This document shows positions 1 to 7,903 of a DNA stretch of 40,768 bases, one piece after another (within the stretch, counting starts at the first letter, position 1; each line of letters begins with the position of its first letter). A program made the position numbers and the translations under genes. The stretch is taken from the NCBI RefSeq assembly GCF_001468285.1, contig NZ_LNSB01000049.1:1-40768 (forward strand), given 5' to 3'. The DNA comes from Sphingopyxis sp. HIX. Its GTDB lineage: Bacteria > Pseudomonadota > Alphaproteobacteria > Sphingomonadales > Sphingomonadaceae. The notes under the pieces were generated by a model. It made no database searches. It was not told the DNA's origin and worked only from the letters and a program-made list of their open reading frames with translations.

Positions 1-660
<660 letters not shown>

Positions 661-673
661 GGAAGGGCGCGCG

Positions 674-1717
674 ATGCGCGTCGACGCCTTCGACTTCGAC
701 CTGCCCAACGCGCGCATCGCGCTCCGCCCCGCGCGCCCGCGCGACGCGGCGCGGATGCTCGTGGTCGAGGGGCAGGCGATGTGCGGCGCCAAAATGAGTG
801 ACTGCGGCGTGCGCGACCTGCCGTCGCTGCTGCGCGCGGGCGACTGCCTGGTGTTCAACGACACGCGGGTGATCCCGGCGCAGCTCGAAGGACGGCGCGG
901 AGACGCGAAGATCGGTGCGACGCTCCACAAGCGCATCGACCTCCGCCGCTGGCAGGCTTTCGTGCGCAACGCGAAACGGCTGCGCGTCGGCGAGCGCGTC
1001 GATTTCGGCGCGGGGGTGGAGGCGGTCGCCGAGCAAAGGCTCGCCGACGGCAGCTTCGTCCTTGCCTTCGCGGGCGACGAGCCAGTGGAAGTGTTGCTCG
1101 AACGCGCGGGCACGATGCCGCTCCCTCCTTATATCGCGGGCAAGCGCCCGACCGATGCCGAGGATCGCAGCGACTATCAGACGATGTTTGCCAAGGAAGA
1201 CGGGGCGGTCGCCGCGCCGACCGCGGCGCTGCATTTCACGCCCGAACTGCTCGCCGCGCTCGATGCCGCGGGGGTGCGGCGCGAGACGCTGACCCTCCAC
1301 GTTGGTGCGGGGACCTTCCTGCCGGTCAAGGCCGACGACACCGACGACCATGTGATGCACGCCGAATGGGGCCGCATCGAGCCCGACACCGCGGCGCGGC
1401 TGAACGCCGTGCGCGCCGCGGGCGGGCGCCTGATCGCCGTCGGCACGACGAGCCTACGCCTGCTCGAAAGCGCCGCCGGCGCGGACGGGCAGATCGCGCC
1501 CTTCGCCGGCGACACGTCGATCTTCATCACCCCCGGCTATCGCTTCAAGGCGATCGAAGGGCTGATGACCAATTTCCATCTGCCCAAGTCGACGCTGTTC
1601 ATGCTGGTCAGCGCGCTGATGGGGCTGGAGACGATGCAGGCGGCTTACGCGCACGCGATCGAAAACGGCTATCGCTTCTACAGCTATGGCGACGCGAGCC
1701 TGCTGCTTCCGGGCTAA
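674..1717 (+). CDS. queA: S-adenosylmethionine:tRNA ribosyltransferase-isomerase QueA
   Basis: Transfers and isomerises the ribosyl group of S-adenosylmethionine onto preQ1 at position 34 of tRNA, giving epoxyqueuosine. It follows the Tgt step in queuosine synthesis. The 347-residue length is normal for QueA. Family signatures are visible along the protein: DCLVFNDTRVIPAQL, the DRSDYQTMFA-type block, AAPTAALHFT, LHVGAGTFLPVK and MTNFHLPKSTLFMLVSALMG. The ATG at 674 lies 7-8 bases after a GGAAGGG ribosome site and fits the conserved N-terminus (MRVDAFDFDLP). It follows the cyclophilin gene closely. tgt, its pathway partner, lies on the same strand 3.7 kb downstream with three unrelated genes between. 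Confidence 0.97.
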   Translation: MRVDAFDFDLPNARIALRPARPRDAARMLVVEGQAMCGAKMSDCGVRDLPSLLRAGDCLVFNDTRVIPAQLEGRRGDAKIGATLHKRIDLRRWQAFVRNAKRLRVGERVDFGAGVEAVAEQRLADGSFVLAFAGDEPVEVLLERAGTMPLPPYIAGKRPTDAEDRSDYQTMFAKEDGAVAAPTAALHFTPELLAALDAAGVRRETLTLHVGAGTFLPVKADDTDDHVMHAEWGRIEPDTAARLNAVRAAGGRLIAVGTTSLRLLESAAGADGQIAPFAGDTSIFITPGYRFKAIEGLMTNFHLPKSTLFMLVSALMGLETMQAAYAHAIENGYRFYSYGDASLLLPG

Positions 1718-1801
1718 GCCCGATCCTTAGCCATTTACCGATTTTCAAGGCCTTGCCCGCTAAATGCTCCATATTGGTGGGGACCAGTATGACGATGCAT
1801 C

Positions 1802-3988
1802 ATGCATAGGCCGGCGCTGCGCCCGGAGGACCAAGGGGAACGGGCGGTGCCAGACGGCGGCGGGCGAGGATTTCTGGGCAAGTTCGGCGCGGGCCGCGCG
1901 GCGGCGCCGCGCGTCGAGGCCGCGCCCAGCATCCAGACCAAGGAAGCGCTGCTCCTCCTCCAGAATTACGAGGAAAGCGGGCAGGGCTGGTTCTGGTCGA
2001 CCGACGCCAATGGCCGGCTGACCTATATCACCGACACCGTCGCGCAGCAGATGGGGCGCACCGCCGCCGCGCTGATCGGCGCGAGCTTTGCCGAGTTGTT
2101 CCTGCCCGTCGACAGCCATGGCGAGCGCCAGCGCACCTTGCCCTTCCTCCTGACCAAACAGTCCAAATTCGATGAATTGCCGCTGCGCTGCGCCTTCGAG
2201 GGCGACCGCTGGTGGGCGGTGTCGGGGCGGCCGCACTTCGACGGCGGCGGCCGCTTCACCGGCTATCGCGGCAGCGGGACCGACATCACCGAACAGCGCC
2301 GCTCGGCCGAGGACGCGTCGCGGCTCGCGATGTACGACAGCCTGACCGGGCTCGCCAATCGCTTCAACATTTCGAAGAAGCTCGACACCACGCTCGCCGC
2401 CTTTGCGCAGCAGCAACGTTCGTGCGCGATCATGCTGCTCGACCTCGACCGCTTCAAGCAGGTCAACGACACGCTGGGCCACCCCGCGGGCGACGCGCTG
2501 CTCAAGCAGGTCGCGGGGCGGCTACTCAAGATCGTCGGCGACAAGGAGATGGTCAGTCGCCTCGGCGGCGACGAGTTCCAGATCATCCTGCCCGACGTCG
2601 AGGACCGCGGCAAATTGGGCGACATGGCGTCGGATATCATCAACAGCCTGTCGCAGCCCTATTCGGTCGAGGGCAGCCGCTGCATCATCGGCGCGTCGGT
2701 CGGGGTCGCGATCAGCCCCTTCGACGGCGACAACAGCGACAACCTCGTCCGCAACGCCGACCTCGCGCTCTATGCCGCCAAGGGCAACGGGCGCGGGCGC
2801 TTCAGCTTCTATTCGAGCGATCTGCACCAGGCGGCCGAGGATCGCCGCGCGCTCGAGGAGGATTTGCGCGATGCGCTGGCGCGCGGCGAGATGGAGCTGT
2901 CGTACCAGCCGATCGTCAAGGCGAAGACCAATGTCGTCACCGGCATGGAGGCGCTGGTGCGCTGGACGCACCCCGAGCGCGGCCCGATCTCGCCGGCTTT
3001 GTTCATCCCGATCGCCGAGGAAGCCAATCTGATCTGGGCGCTCGGCGAATGGGTGCTGCGCCGCGCGTGCGACGATGCCGCGAGCTGGCCGGGCGCGATG
3101 CGCGTCGCGGTCAATGTGTCGCCGATCCAGTTCGCCAATCCCGACCTGCCCAAGGTCGTCGCCAGCGCGCTCGCGACCAGCGGCTTGCCGCCCGAGCAGC
3201 TCGAGCTCGAGATCACCGAAAGCGTGTTCCTGGGCGATTCGGCCGAGACGAGCCAGATGTTCAAGGCGCTGAAGGGGCTGGGCGTGCGCCTCGCGCTCGA
3301 CGATTTCGGCACCGGCTATTCGTCGCTCGGCTATCTCCAGTCGGCGCCGTTCGACAAGATCAAGATCGACCAGAGCTTCGTGCGCGGGGCGACCGAGCCG
3401 GGATCGCGCAACGGGGCGATCATCGCGGCGATCGTCGCGCTGGCCGAGGCGCTGGAGATGGAGACGACCGCCGAAGGCATCGAATCGCTCGATCAGCTCG
3501 ACCTGATCCGCAAATTGAACGTCAGCCATGTGCAGGGCTATGTGTACAGCAAGTCGGTCTCGAACGCCGAACTGCTCGGCCATGCCGAGACGGGCCACTG
3601 GATGATCGAGCCCGCGGGCCCGGCGCGCCAGCGCAACGACCGTTTCCAGATGTTCCGCAAGGTCGGCGCGGTCCACGACAATTACCGCTACACCGTCGTG
3701 ATGCGCAACCTGTCGGCGACCGGCGCCTTTATCGAGGGTATCATGAACGTGCCGTTGGGCACGCAGTTCGTGATCGATTTCGGCGAGGGCCAGTTGGTCA
3801 CCGCGACCGTCCGCCGCTCGAAGAATCACCAGCAGGGCATCCAGTTCGAGCAATCGATGGTCAGCGACGGCAATGGCGGGCTATGCACGCGGCACCGCGT
3901 GTCGCCCTATCTGATCGCCGCGGCGAGTCAGCAGGCGGGGATCGCGCTGCCCAATTTCACCACGACGAGTGACTGGGCGGGCAAATGA
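1802..3988 (+). CDS. PAS-GGDEF-EAL-PilZ cyclic-di-GMP signalling protein
   Basis: Predicted cytoplasmic c-di-GMP protein with no obvious membrane segments. Numbered from the ATG at 1802, the order is: a PAS-like sensor at about 40-165 (W-F-W-S-T-D opening), GGDEF diguanylate cyclase at about 170-340 with intact GGDEF at 255-259, EAL phosphodiesterase at about 350-600 with EALVRW at 383-388, DDFGTGYSS and KIDQSFV, and a C-terminal PilZ-like domain at about 610-695. The GGDEF domain has no RxxD inhibitory site at the usual spacing. The PilZ part keeps an N-x-S-xx-G motif (NLSATG from residue 636), but its upstream RxxxR motif is not clear. The start is uncertain: a GTG at 1847 has the better ribosome site (AAGGGGAA, 6 bases away) and would remove 15 residues. 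Whether it makes, breaks or only binds c-di-GMP cannot be told from sequence. Confidence 0.93.
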   Translation: MHRPALRPEDQGERAVPDGGGRGFLGKFGAGRAAAPRVEAAPSIQTKEALLLLQNYEESGQGWFWSTDANGRLTYITDTVAQQMGRTAAALIGASFAELFLPVDSHGERQRTLPFLLTKQSKFDELPLRCAFEGDRWWAVSGRPHFDGGGRFTGYRGSGTDITEQRRSAEDASRLAMYDSLTGLANRFNISKKLDTTLAAFAQQQRSCAIMLLDLDRFKQVNDTLGHPAGDALLKQVAGRLLKIVGDKEMVSRLGGDEFQIILPDVEDRGKLGDMASDIINSLSQPYSVEGSRCIIGASVGVAISPFDGDNSDNLVRNADLALYAAKGNGRGRFSFYSSDLHQAAEDRRALEEDLRDALARGEMELSYQPIVKAKTNVVTGMEALVRWTHPERGPISPALFIPIAEEANLIWALGEWVLRRACDDAASWPGAMRVAVNVSPIQFANPDLPKVVASALATSGLPPEQLELEITESVFLGDSAETSQMFKALKGLGVRLALDDFGTGYSSLGYLQSAPFDKIKIDQSFVRGATEPGSRNGAIIAAIVALAEALEMETTAEGIESLDQLDLIRKLNVSHVQGYVYSKSVSNAELLGHAETGHWMIEPAGPARQRNDRFQMFRKVGAVHDNYRYTVVMRNLSATGAFIEGIMNVPLGTQFVIDFGEGQLVTATVRRSKNHQQGIQFEQSMVSDGNGGLCTRHRVSPYLIAAASQQAGIALPNFTTTSDWAGK

Positions 3989-4046
3989 TGATCGAGGCCG
4001 CTTTCAGGCCCTAGCGCTTTCGCCGCCATGCTGTCACAAGCGCGGC

Positions 4047-4820
4047 ATGAGGGATATTCGTAACATCAAAGCCTTGGGTGCCGCTGCGCTGGCCTGGGCC
4101 CTGCTCACCGCCGCATCGTCCGGCCCGTCGACGAGCGAACAGGTCGCCAACCTGCTCGATGCGAACAAGCCGATCGAGGCCTTTTCGCTCGCGCAGACGA
4201 AAGCGAACGAGGGCGATGTCGAGGGGCAGTTCGCGCTCGGCTGGTTCTACGACAATGGCGAGAATATCACTGCCGACAAGGCGAAGGCGGCGGGGCTGTA
4301 CAAGAAATGCGCCGACGCGGGGCTCAGCCAGTGCCAGTGGCGGCTCGGCGTCATGCTCGACACCGGCGAGGGCGTGACCGAGGATCCCGCCGCGGCGCTG
4401 GCGCTGATCCAGAAAGCGGCGGCGCAGAATAATCCGCAGGCGCAGATGAGCCTCGCGGTGATGCACGCCAACGGGCGCGGCACACCAGTCGATTACGCCA
4501 AGGCGATGGAATATTACCAGGCCGCGGCGAAGGCGGGGCAGCCGCACGCCTTTTTCGGGGTCGGGCTGCTCTATCTCGAAGGGCAGGGGGTCGCGAAGGA
4601 CGGCGAGACCGCGGCGGCGTGGTTCTCGGTCGCGAACCTGCTCGGCGACGCGCAGGGCAAGGCGACGAGCGAGCGGCTGCTCGCGGGGCAGAAGAACGAC
4701 GTGCTCGACCGCGTCGCGGCCAAGGCCAATGCGATCTACGCCGAATATATCGGTCCGCTGACGCAGCCCGCGCCGGCGGCCGCTCCGCCCCCCACTCCGC
4801 CTGCTCCCAAGGCCCCCTGA
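4047..4820 (+). CDS. Sel1-repeat (tetratricopeptide-like) exported protein
   Basis: A 257-residue protein with an N-terminal export signal (MRDIRNIK, then a hydrophobic Ala/Leu stretch to about residue 25) and about four Sel1-like repeats between residues 55 and 200. These are recognised by the recurring pattern A-x-x-x-L-G-x-x-Y/M-x-x-G-x-G-V/T-x-x-D-x-x-K-A/A-A. The C-terminus is Pro/Ala-rich. Sel1 proteins are usually protein-interaction adaptors; the partner here is unknown. I chose the ATG at 4047 over an upstream in-frame start at 3969 because 3969 overlaps the end of the GGDEF-EAL gene and would bury the signal peptide. It has no good Shine-Dalgarno site. The stop lies two bases before the EcfG-type promoter of the hemerythrin gene. 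Confidence 0.85.
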   Translation: MRDIRNIKALGAAALAWALLTAASSGPSTSEQVANLLDANKPIEAFSLAQTKANEGDVEGQFALGWFYDNGENITADKAKAAGLYKKCADAGLSQCQWRLGVMLDTGEGVTEDPAAALALIQKAAAQNNPQAQMSLAVMHANGRGTPVDYAKAMEYYQAAAKAGQPHAFFGVGLLYLEGQGVAKDGETAAAWFSVANLLGDAQGKATSERLLAGQKNDVLDRVAAKANAIYAEYIGPLTQPAPAAAPPPTPPAPKAP

Positions 4821-4822
4821 TC

Positions 4823-4847
4823 GGAACCGTGCGCGGCGCCGACCGTT
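4823..4847 (+). promoter_or_regulatory. EcfG (general stress sigma) promoter of the hemerythrin gene
   Basis: GGAAC at 4823-4827 and CGTT at 4844-4847 are separated by exactly 16 bases. This is an exact match to the consensus known for alphaproteobacterial EcfG sigma factors. It is intergenic, on the correct strand, and its predicted start site (about 4853) lies some 20 bases before the hemerythrin ATG at 4876. The match is seen directly; use by EcfG is inferred. Confidence 0.75.
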
Positions 4848-4875
4848 CTACCGTCGACCAACGACGGAGACGATC

Positions 4876-5364
4876 ATGGCGGAAAGCAAGATTTTCGAAC
4901 GGCTGAAGGCCGACCACGACCGGCATCGCGAACTGCTCGACCGGATCGACGAAACGCATGGCGACAGCGACGAGCGCGAACAATTGTTCGAGGCGTTCCG
5001 CGTCGAGGTGACCGCGCATGCGGCGTCCGAGGAGCTGTCGCTCTATGCGACGATGATGGGCAAGCCCGACCTCCGCGAAGACGCCCAGCATAGCGCGAGC
5101 GAGCATAAGGAAATCGACGAGATGCTCACCGAGCTCTACGAGATGGACTTCGCCTCGACCGGCTGGCTGACGCGCTTCCGTACGATGAAGCACCGCTACC
5201 TACACCATATCGAGGAGGAGGAAGAAGAGATGTTCCCCGCCGCCGAGGACGGGCTGAGCCAGGCGCGCAAGAAAGAGATCGCGGAGATCTTCGCCAAGGA
5301 GAAGCCGAAGGAGAAGGCGAAGGCAGCCGAGGACGAGCCGTCGAGCGAGGATGAGCGGGAGTAG
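4876..5364 (+). CDS. Hemerythrin (HHE cation-binding) domain protein
   Basis: A 162-residue soluble protein with a hemerythrin-like four-helix bundle in residues 1-125. Likely di-iron ligands are the His residues of KADHDRH, TAHAASEE (with its Glu), SEHKE, and YLHHIEEEEEEMFP, matching the family pattern of His and His-xxx-Glu pairs. Such bacterial proteins bind O2, NO or iron and often contribute to oxidative or nitrosative stress tolerance. After residue 130 the tail is very rich in Lys and Glu and is probably disordered. The start ATG follows a CGGAGA ribosome site by 5 bases. An exact EcfG-type promoter precedes it, so it is probably a general stress regulon member controlled by the nepR/phyR switch encoded 2 kb downstream. 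A factor-independent-looking hairpin follows the gene. Confidence 0.92.
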   Translation: MAESKIFERLKADHDRHRELLDRIDETHGDSDEREQLFEAFRVEVTAHAASEELSLYATMMGKPDLREDAQHSASEHKEIDEMLTELYEMDFASTGWLTRFRTMKHRYLHHIEEEEEEMFPAAEDGLSQARKKEIAEIFAKEKPKEKAKAAEDEPSSEDERE

Positions 5365-5381
5365 GGGACGGGGAGTATGCT

Positions 5382-5401
5382 CTCTCCCCTTCAGGGGAGA
5401 G
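5382..5401 (+). terminator. 8-bp hairpin after the hemerythrin gene
   Basis: A perfect inverted repeat, CTCTCCCC and GGGGAGAG, with a TTCA loop, lies 18 bases after the hemerythrin stop and 55 bases before tgt. It has no following T-run, so it may be a weak terminator or a dispersed palindromic repeat rather than a classical intrinsic terminator. Confidence 0.5.
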
Positions 5402-5418
5402 GGCGATATGTCCCCACC

Positions 5419-5447
5419 TCGACTTTTCCCCCCGCGCCCGCCATAGG
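5419..5447 (+). promoter_or_regulatory. Probable leaderless promoter of tgt
   Basis: TCGACT at 5419-5424 and CATAGG at 5442-5447 are spaced by 17 bases. The -10-like box ends 8 bases before the tgt ATG at 5456, which has no Shine-Dalgarno site. Transcription would start at or next to the start codon. Matches to the sigma-70 boxes are partial. Confidence 0.35.
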
Positions 5448-5455
5448 CGCGCGCC

Positions 5456-6589
5456 ATGACGACAAGATTCGCCTTTTCGGTCGCCGCGACCGATGGCGCC
5501 GCGCGCACGGGCACGATCACCATGCAGCGCGGCGAGATCCGAACCCCCGCCTTCATGCCCGTCGGCACCGCCGCGACGGTGAAGGCGATGCGGCCCGCCG
5601 AAGTGCGCGCGACGGGCGCCGACATCATCCTCGGCAACACCTATCACCTGATGCTGCGCCCCGGCGCCGAGCGCATGGCGCGGCTCGGCGGGCTGCACGA
5701 TTTCATGGGCTGGGACCGGCCGATCCTGACCGACAGCGGCGGCTATCAGGTGATGAGCCTGTCGGCGCTGACCAAGCAGAGCGAGGAGGGGGTCGCGTTC
5801 AAGAGTCACCTCGACGGATCGCGCCACATGCTGACCCCCGAACGTTCGATGGAGATCCAGCGGCTGCTCGGCAGCGACATCGTGATGGCGTTCGACGAAT
5901 GCCCGCCGAACGGCGTCGACGCGAAGCGCGCCGCGGCGAGCATGGAGCGCTCGATGCGCTGGGCCGCGCGCAGCCGCGCGGGTTTCGACGCGGGCGAGGA
6001 GCATGCCGCGCGGTCGGCGCTGTTCGGCATCCAGCAGGGATCGCTCGACGAAAAGCTCCGCGCGCGCTCGGCCGCGGCGCTCACCGACATCGGCTTCGAC
6101 GGCTATGCGATCGGCGGCCTTGCCGTGGGCGAAGGGCAGGAGGCGATGTTCGGCGTGCTCGACTTCGCGCCCGGCCAACTTCCCGCCGACAAGCCGCGCT
6201 ATCTGATGGGGGTGGGCAAGCCCGACGACCTGGTGGGGGCGGTCGCGCGCGGGGTCGACATGTTCGACTGCGTGCTCCCGACGCGGTCGGGGCGCAACGG
6301 GCAGGCGTTCACGTCGCTCGGCCCGGTCAACATCCGCAACGCCAAACATGCCGAGGACAAGGGCCCGCTCGATGCGGCGTGCGCCTGTCCGGTGTGCACG
6401 ACCTGGTCGCGCGCCTATCTGCACCACCTCGTCCGCGCCGGCGAGATGCTCGGCGCGATGCTGATGACGCAGCATAATCTGCACTTCTACCAGGATCTGA
6501 TGGCGGGGATGCGCGGCGCGATCGCCGAAGGACGCTTCGCGGCCTTCCAGTCGGATTTCGAGGATCGCTACCGCCGCGGCGGCGGCTGA
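5456..6589 (+). CDS. tgt: tRNA-guanine transglycosylase Tgt
   Basis: Exchanges guanine-34 for preQ1 in the anticodons of tRNA-Asp, -Asn, -His and -Tyr, the entry step of queuosine modification. The 377-residue length is normal. Visible catalytic features: Asp93 in TDSGGYQVMS, the FDECPPNG block near 147-153, the nucleophile Asp271 in FDCVLPTRSGRNG, and the zinc ligands Cys309, Cys311, Cys314 and His340. The spacing between nucleophile and zinc site (38 residues) is as in the Zymomonas enzyme (Asp280, Cys318, Cys320, Cys323, His349). The N-terminus fits the ATG at 5456; no ribosome site is seen, and a leaderless promoter is likely. It runs convergently into nepR with only 7 bases between the stop codons. 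Confidence 0.97.
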   Translation: MTTRFAFSVAATDGAARTGTITMQRGEIRTPAFMPVGTAATVKAMRPAEVRATGADIILGNTYHLMLRPGAERMARLGGLHDFMGWDRPILTDSGGYQVMSLSALTKQSEEGVAFKSHLDGSRHMLTPERSMEIQRLLGSDIVMAFDECPPNGVDAKRAAASMERSMRWAARSRAGFDAGEEHAARSALFGIQQGSLDEKLRARSAAALTDIGFDGYAIGGLAVGEGQEAMFGVLDFAPGQLPADKPRYLMGVGKPDDLVGAVARGVDMFDCVLPTRSGRNGQAFTSLGPVNIRNAKHAEDKGPLDAACACPVCTTWSRAYLHHLVRAGEMLGAMLMTQHNLHFYQDLMAGMRGAIAEGRFAAFQSDFEDRYRRGGG

Positions 6590-6596
6590 GGCGCGC

Positions 6597-6764
6597 TCAG
6601 TTCAGCTTGTTGAGCAGGTCCATCATCGAATCGGGGATATTCTCTTCGATCGCCGATTCGTAAGCACGACGCAGGGCGATGTTCACGTCCTGCGCCTTTT
6701 TGGGCATCTTCTTGTCGGCGTCTTTTCCGGTGGCCTTCCGCTGCGAACCGGTTTCAGACGACAT
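6597..6764 (-). CDS. nepR: Anti-sigma factor NepR
   Basis: A 55-residue protein of the NepR family, which binds and silences the general stress sigma factor EcfG. NepR is released from EcfG when phosphorylated PhyR binds it. The family core is clear: a charged, disordered N-terminus, then IALRRAYESAIEENIPDSMMDLLNKL, written here in two parts as IALRRAYESAIE and ENIPDSMMDLLNKL, forming the two short helices. I chose the ATG at 6764; a TTG five codons upstream (6779) is possible. It is divergent from phyR, the classical arrangement, but ecfG, often co-transcribed with nepR, is absent: the next gene downstream is tgt on the opposite strand. A near-consensus EcfG promoter upstream suggests feedback control. 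Confidence 0.9.
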   Translation of the reverse strand: MSSETGSQRKATGKDADKKMPKKAQDVNIALRRAYESAIEENIPDSMMDLLNKLN

Positions 6765-6847
6765 TATCGTGACATCCAATGGACATGGGGCCTGTTGCTA
6801 ACCGCGCCTTGAGCAAAGCGCAATGACGCTTTGTTCCTTCCCCATGA

Positions 6848-6872
6848 AACCAATTTGCGGTTAAATCGTTCC
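6848..6872 (-). promoter_or_regulatory. Near-consensus EcfG promoter of nepR
   Basis: Read on the minus strand, GGAAC (6872-6868) is followed after 16 bases by GGTT (6851-6848). This is one base off the GGAAC-N16/17-CGTT consensus. It points at nepR, about 84 bases from its start codon. No such motif is seen on the phyR side. Autoregulation of nepR by EcfG is known in related bacteria; here it is inferred. Confidence 0.55.
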
Positions 6873-6974
6873 GTGACAGCGCAATAATTTCGGGCGCGGC
6901 TGGCGCGTGCGCGGCTTTTGCCCGTTTTTGCACGAGTTTCGGGGCAGGCAGCGACCTGTTTTAGGAGGTAATAT

Positions 6975-7769
6975 ATGTCATTGGGTCAGGCGATCGCGCC
7001 GCATCTTCCCTATCTTCGCCGCTATGGCCGTGCGATTTCGGGAAGCCAGCAAAGCGGCGACGCGCTGGTCGCGGGCCTTTTGCAGACCTTGGTGGCAAAC
7101 CCCACGGCGGTCGACAGCAGCGCGGACCTGCGCATCCAGCTCTACCGCATGGTGCACGACAATTTCGGGCTGGCGAGCGAGCAGGCCGCCGCCTCCGACG
7201 AGCCCGCCGCCGCCGACATCGCGATCGCCGACGCGCGGCTGCGCCGCATTCCGTCGCTCGCGCGCCAGGCGCTGCTGCTCACCGCGGTCGAGGGTTTCAG
7301 CGAAGACGAGGCCGGGCGGATCATCGGCCGCGACTCCGCGACGGTGCACGACCTCATCGCGCAGGCGATGGACGAGATCGAGCGCCAGACGCGCGCGCGC
7401 ATCCTGATCATCGAGGACGAGCCGATCATCGCGATGGACATCGAGATGATCGTCCGCGACCTGGGGCATGACGTCGTCGCAGTCGCGACCACCCACGCCG
7501 AGGCCGTCAACGAAGCGCAAAAGCACAAGCCCGGCCTCGTGCTCGCCGATATCCAACTCGCCGACAACAGCTCGGGGATCGAGGCGGTGCAGGAGATTCT
7601 GTCCGACGTGAAGGTGCCGGTCATCTTCATCACGGCCTTCCCCGAACGGCTGCTGACCGGCGACCGCCCCGAGCCGGCGTTCCTGCTGACCAAGCCGTAT
7701 CAGCCCGCGACGCTGCGCGCGGCGATCTCGCAGGTGCTGTTCTTCGACGAGAGCACGGTTCCGGCGTAA
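6975..7769 (+). CDS. phyR: General stress response regulator PhyR
   Basis: Anti-anti-sigma response regulator of the alphaproteobacterial general stress response. The 264 residues hold an N-terminal sigma-factor-like domain (about 1-135) and a C-terminal receiver domain (about 141-260), the diagnostic PhyR order. Receiver residues are all present: acidic pair Glu147/Asp148, phosphoacceptor Asp192 in VLADIQL, Thr220 in FITAF and Lys240 in LTKPY. On phosphorylation the sigma-like half is exposed and captures NepR, freeing EcfG. The start has a very strong ribosome site (TAGGAGGT, 6 bases before ATG), the best in the window, suggesting high translation. It is divergent from nepR across 210 bases. 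The cognate histidine kinase and EcfG lie outside this window. Confidence 0.96.
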   Translation: MSLGQAIAPHLPYLRRYGRAISGSQQSGDALVAGLLQTLVANPTAVDSSADLRIQLYRMVHDNFGLASEQAAASDEPAAADIAIADARLRRIPSLARQALLLTAVEGFSEDEAGRIIGRDSATVHDLIAQAMDEIERQTRARILIIEDEPIIAMDIEMIVRDLGHDVVAVATTHAEAVNEAQKHKPGLVLADIQLADNSSGIEAVQEILSDVKVPVIFITAFPERLLTGDRPEPAFLLTKPYQPATLRAAISQVLFFDESTVPA

Positions 7770-7777
7770 GCAAAAGC

Positions 7778-7853
7778 GTCGCCCCCGCGAAGGCGGGGCC
7801 GCTGGAGGCCGTTCCCCGCAACGTTGCGAAAACCGATTGTCGCGGGGGCGACG
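7778..7853. repeat. Nested palindromic intergenic element
   Basis: Perfect 13-base arms CGTCGCCCCCGCG (7778-7790) and its reverse complement (7841-7853) enclose an inner stem GCGGGG/CCCCGC (7794-7799, 7814-7819). It fills the gap between phyR and glnE. It resembles palindromic units that are dispersed in sphingomonad genomes and may also act as a transcription terminator for phyR. It shares a CCGCTGGA loop segment with the element at 11073-11150. Confidence 0.7.
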
Positions 7854-7866
7854 GTCTCCAATCGCC

Positions 7867-7895
7867 TTGCCTCGCGTCTCGTAGCGCGCGATAGC
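7867..7895 (+). promoter_or_regulatory. Probable leaderless promoter of glnE
   Basis: TTGCCT (7867-7872) and GATAGC (7890-7895) are 17 bases apart. The -10-like box ends 8 bases before the glnE ATG at 7904, which has no Shine-Dalgarno site. Box matches are moderate. Confidence 0.35.
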
Positions 7896-7903
7896 CACGC
7901 ATA

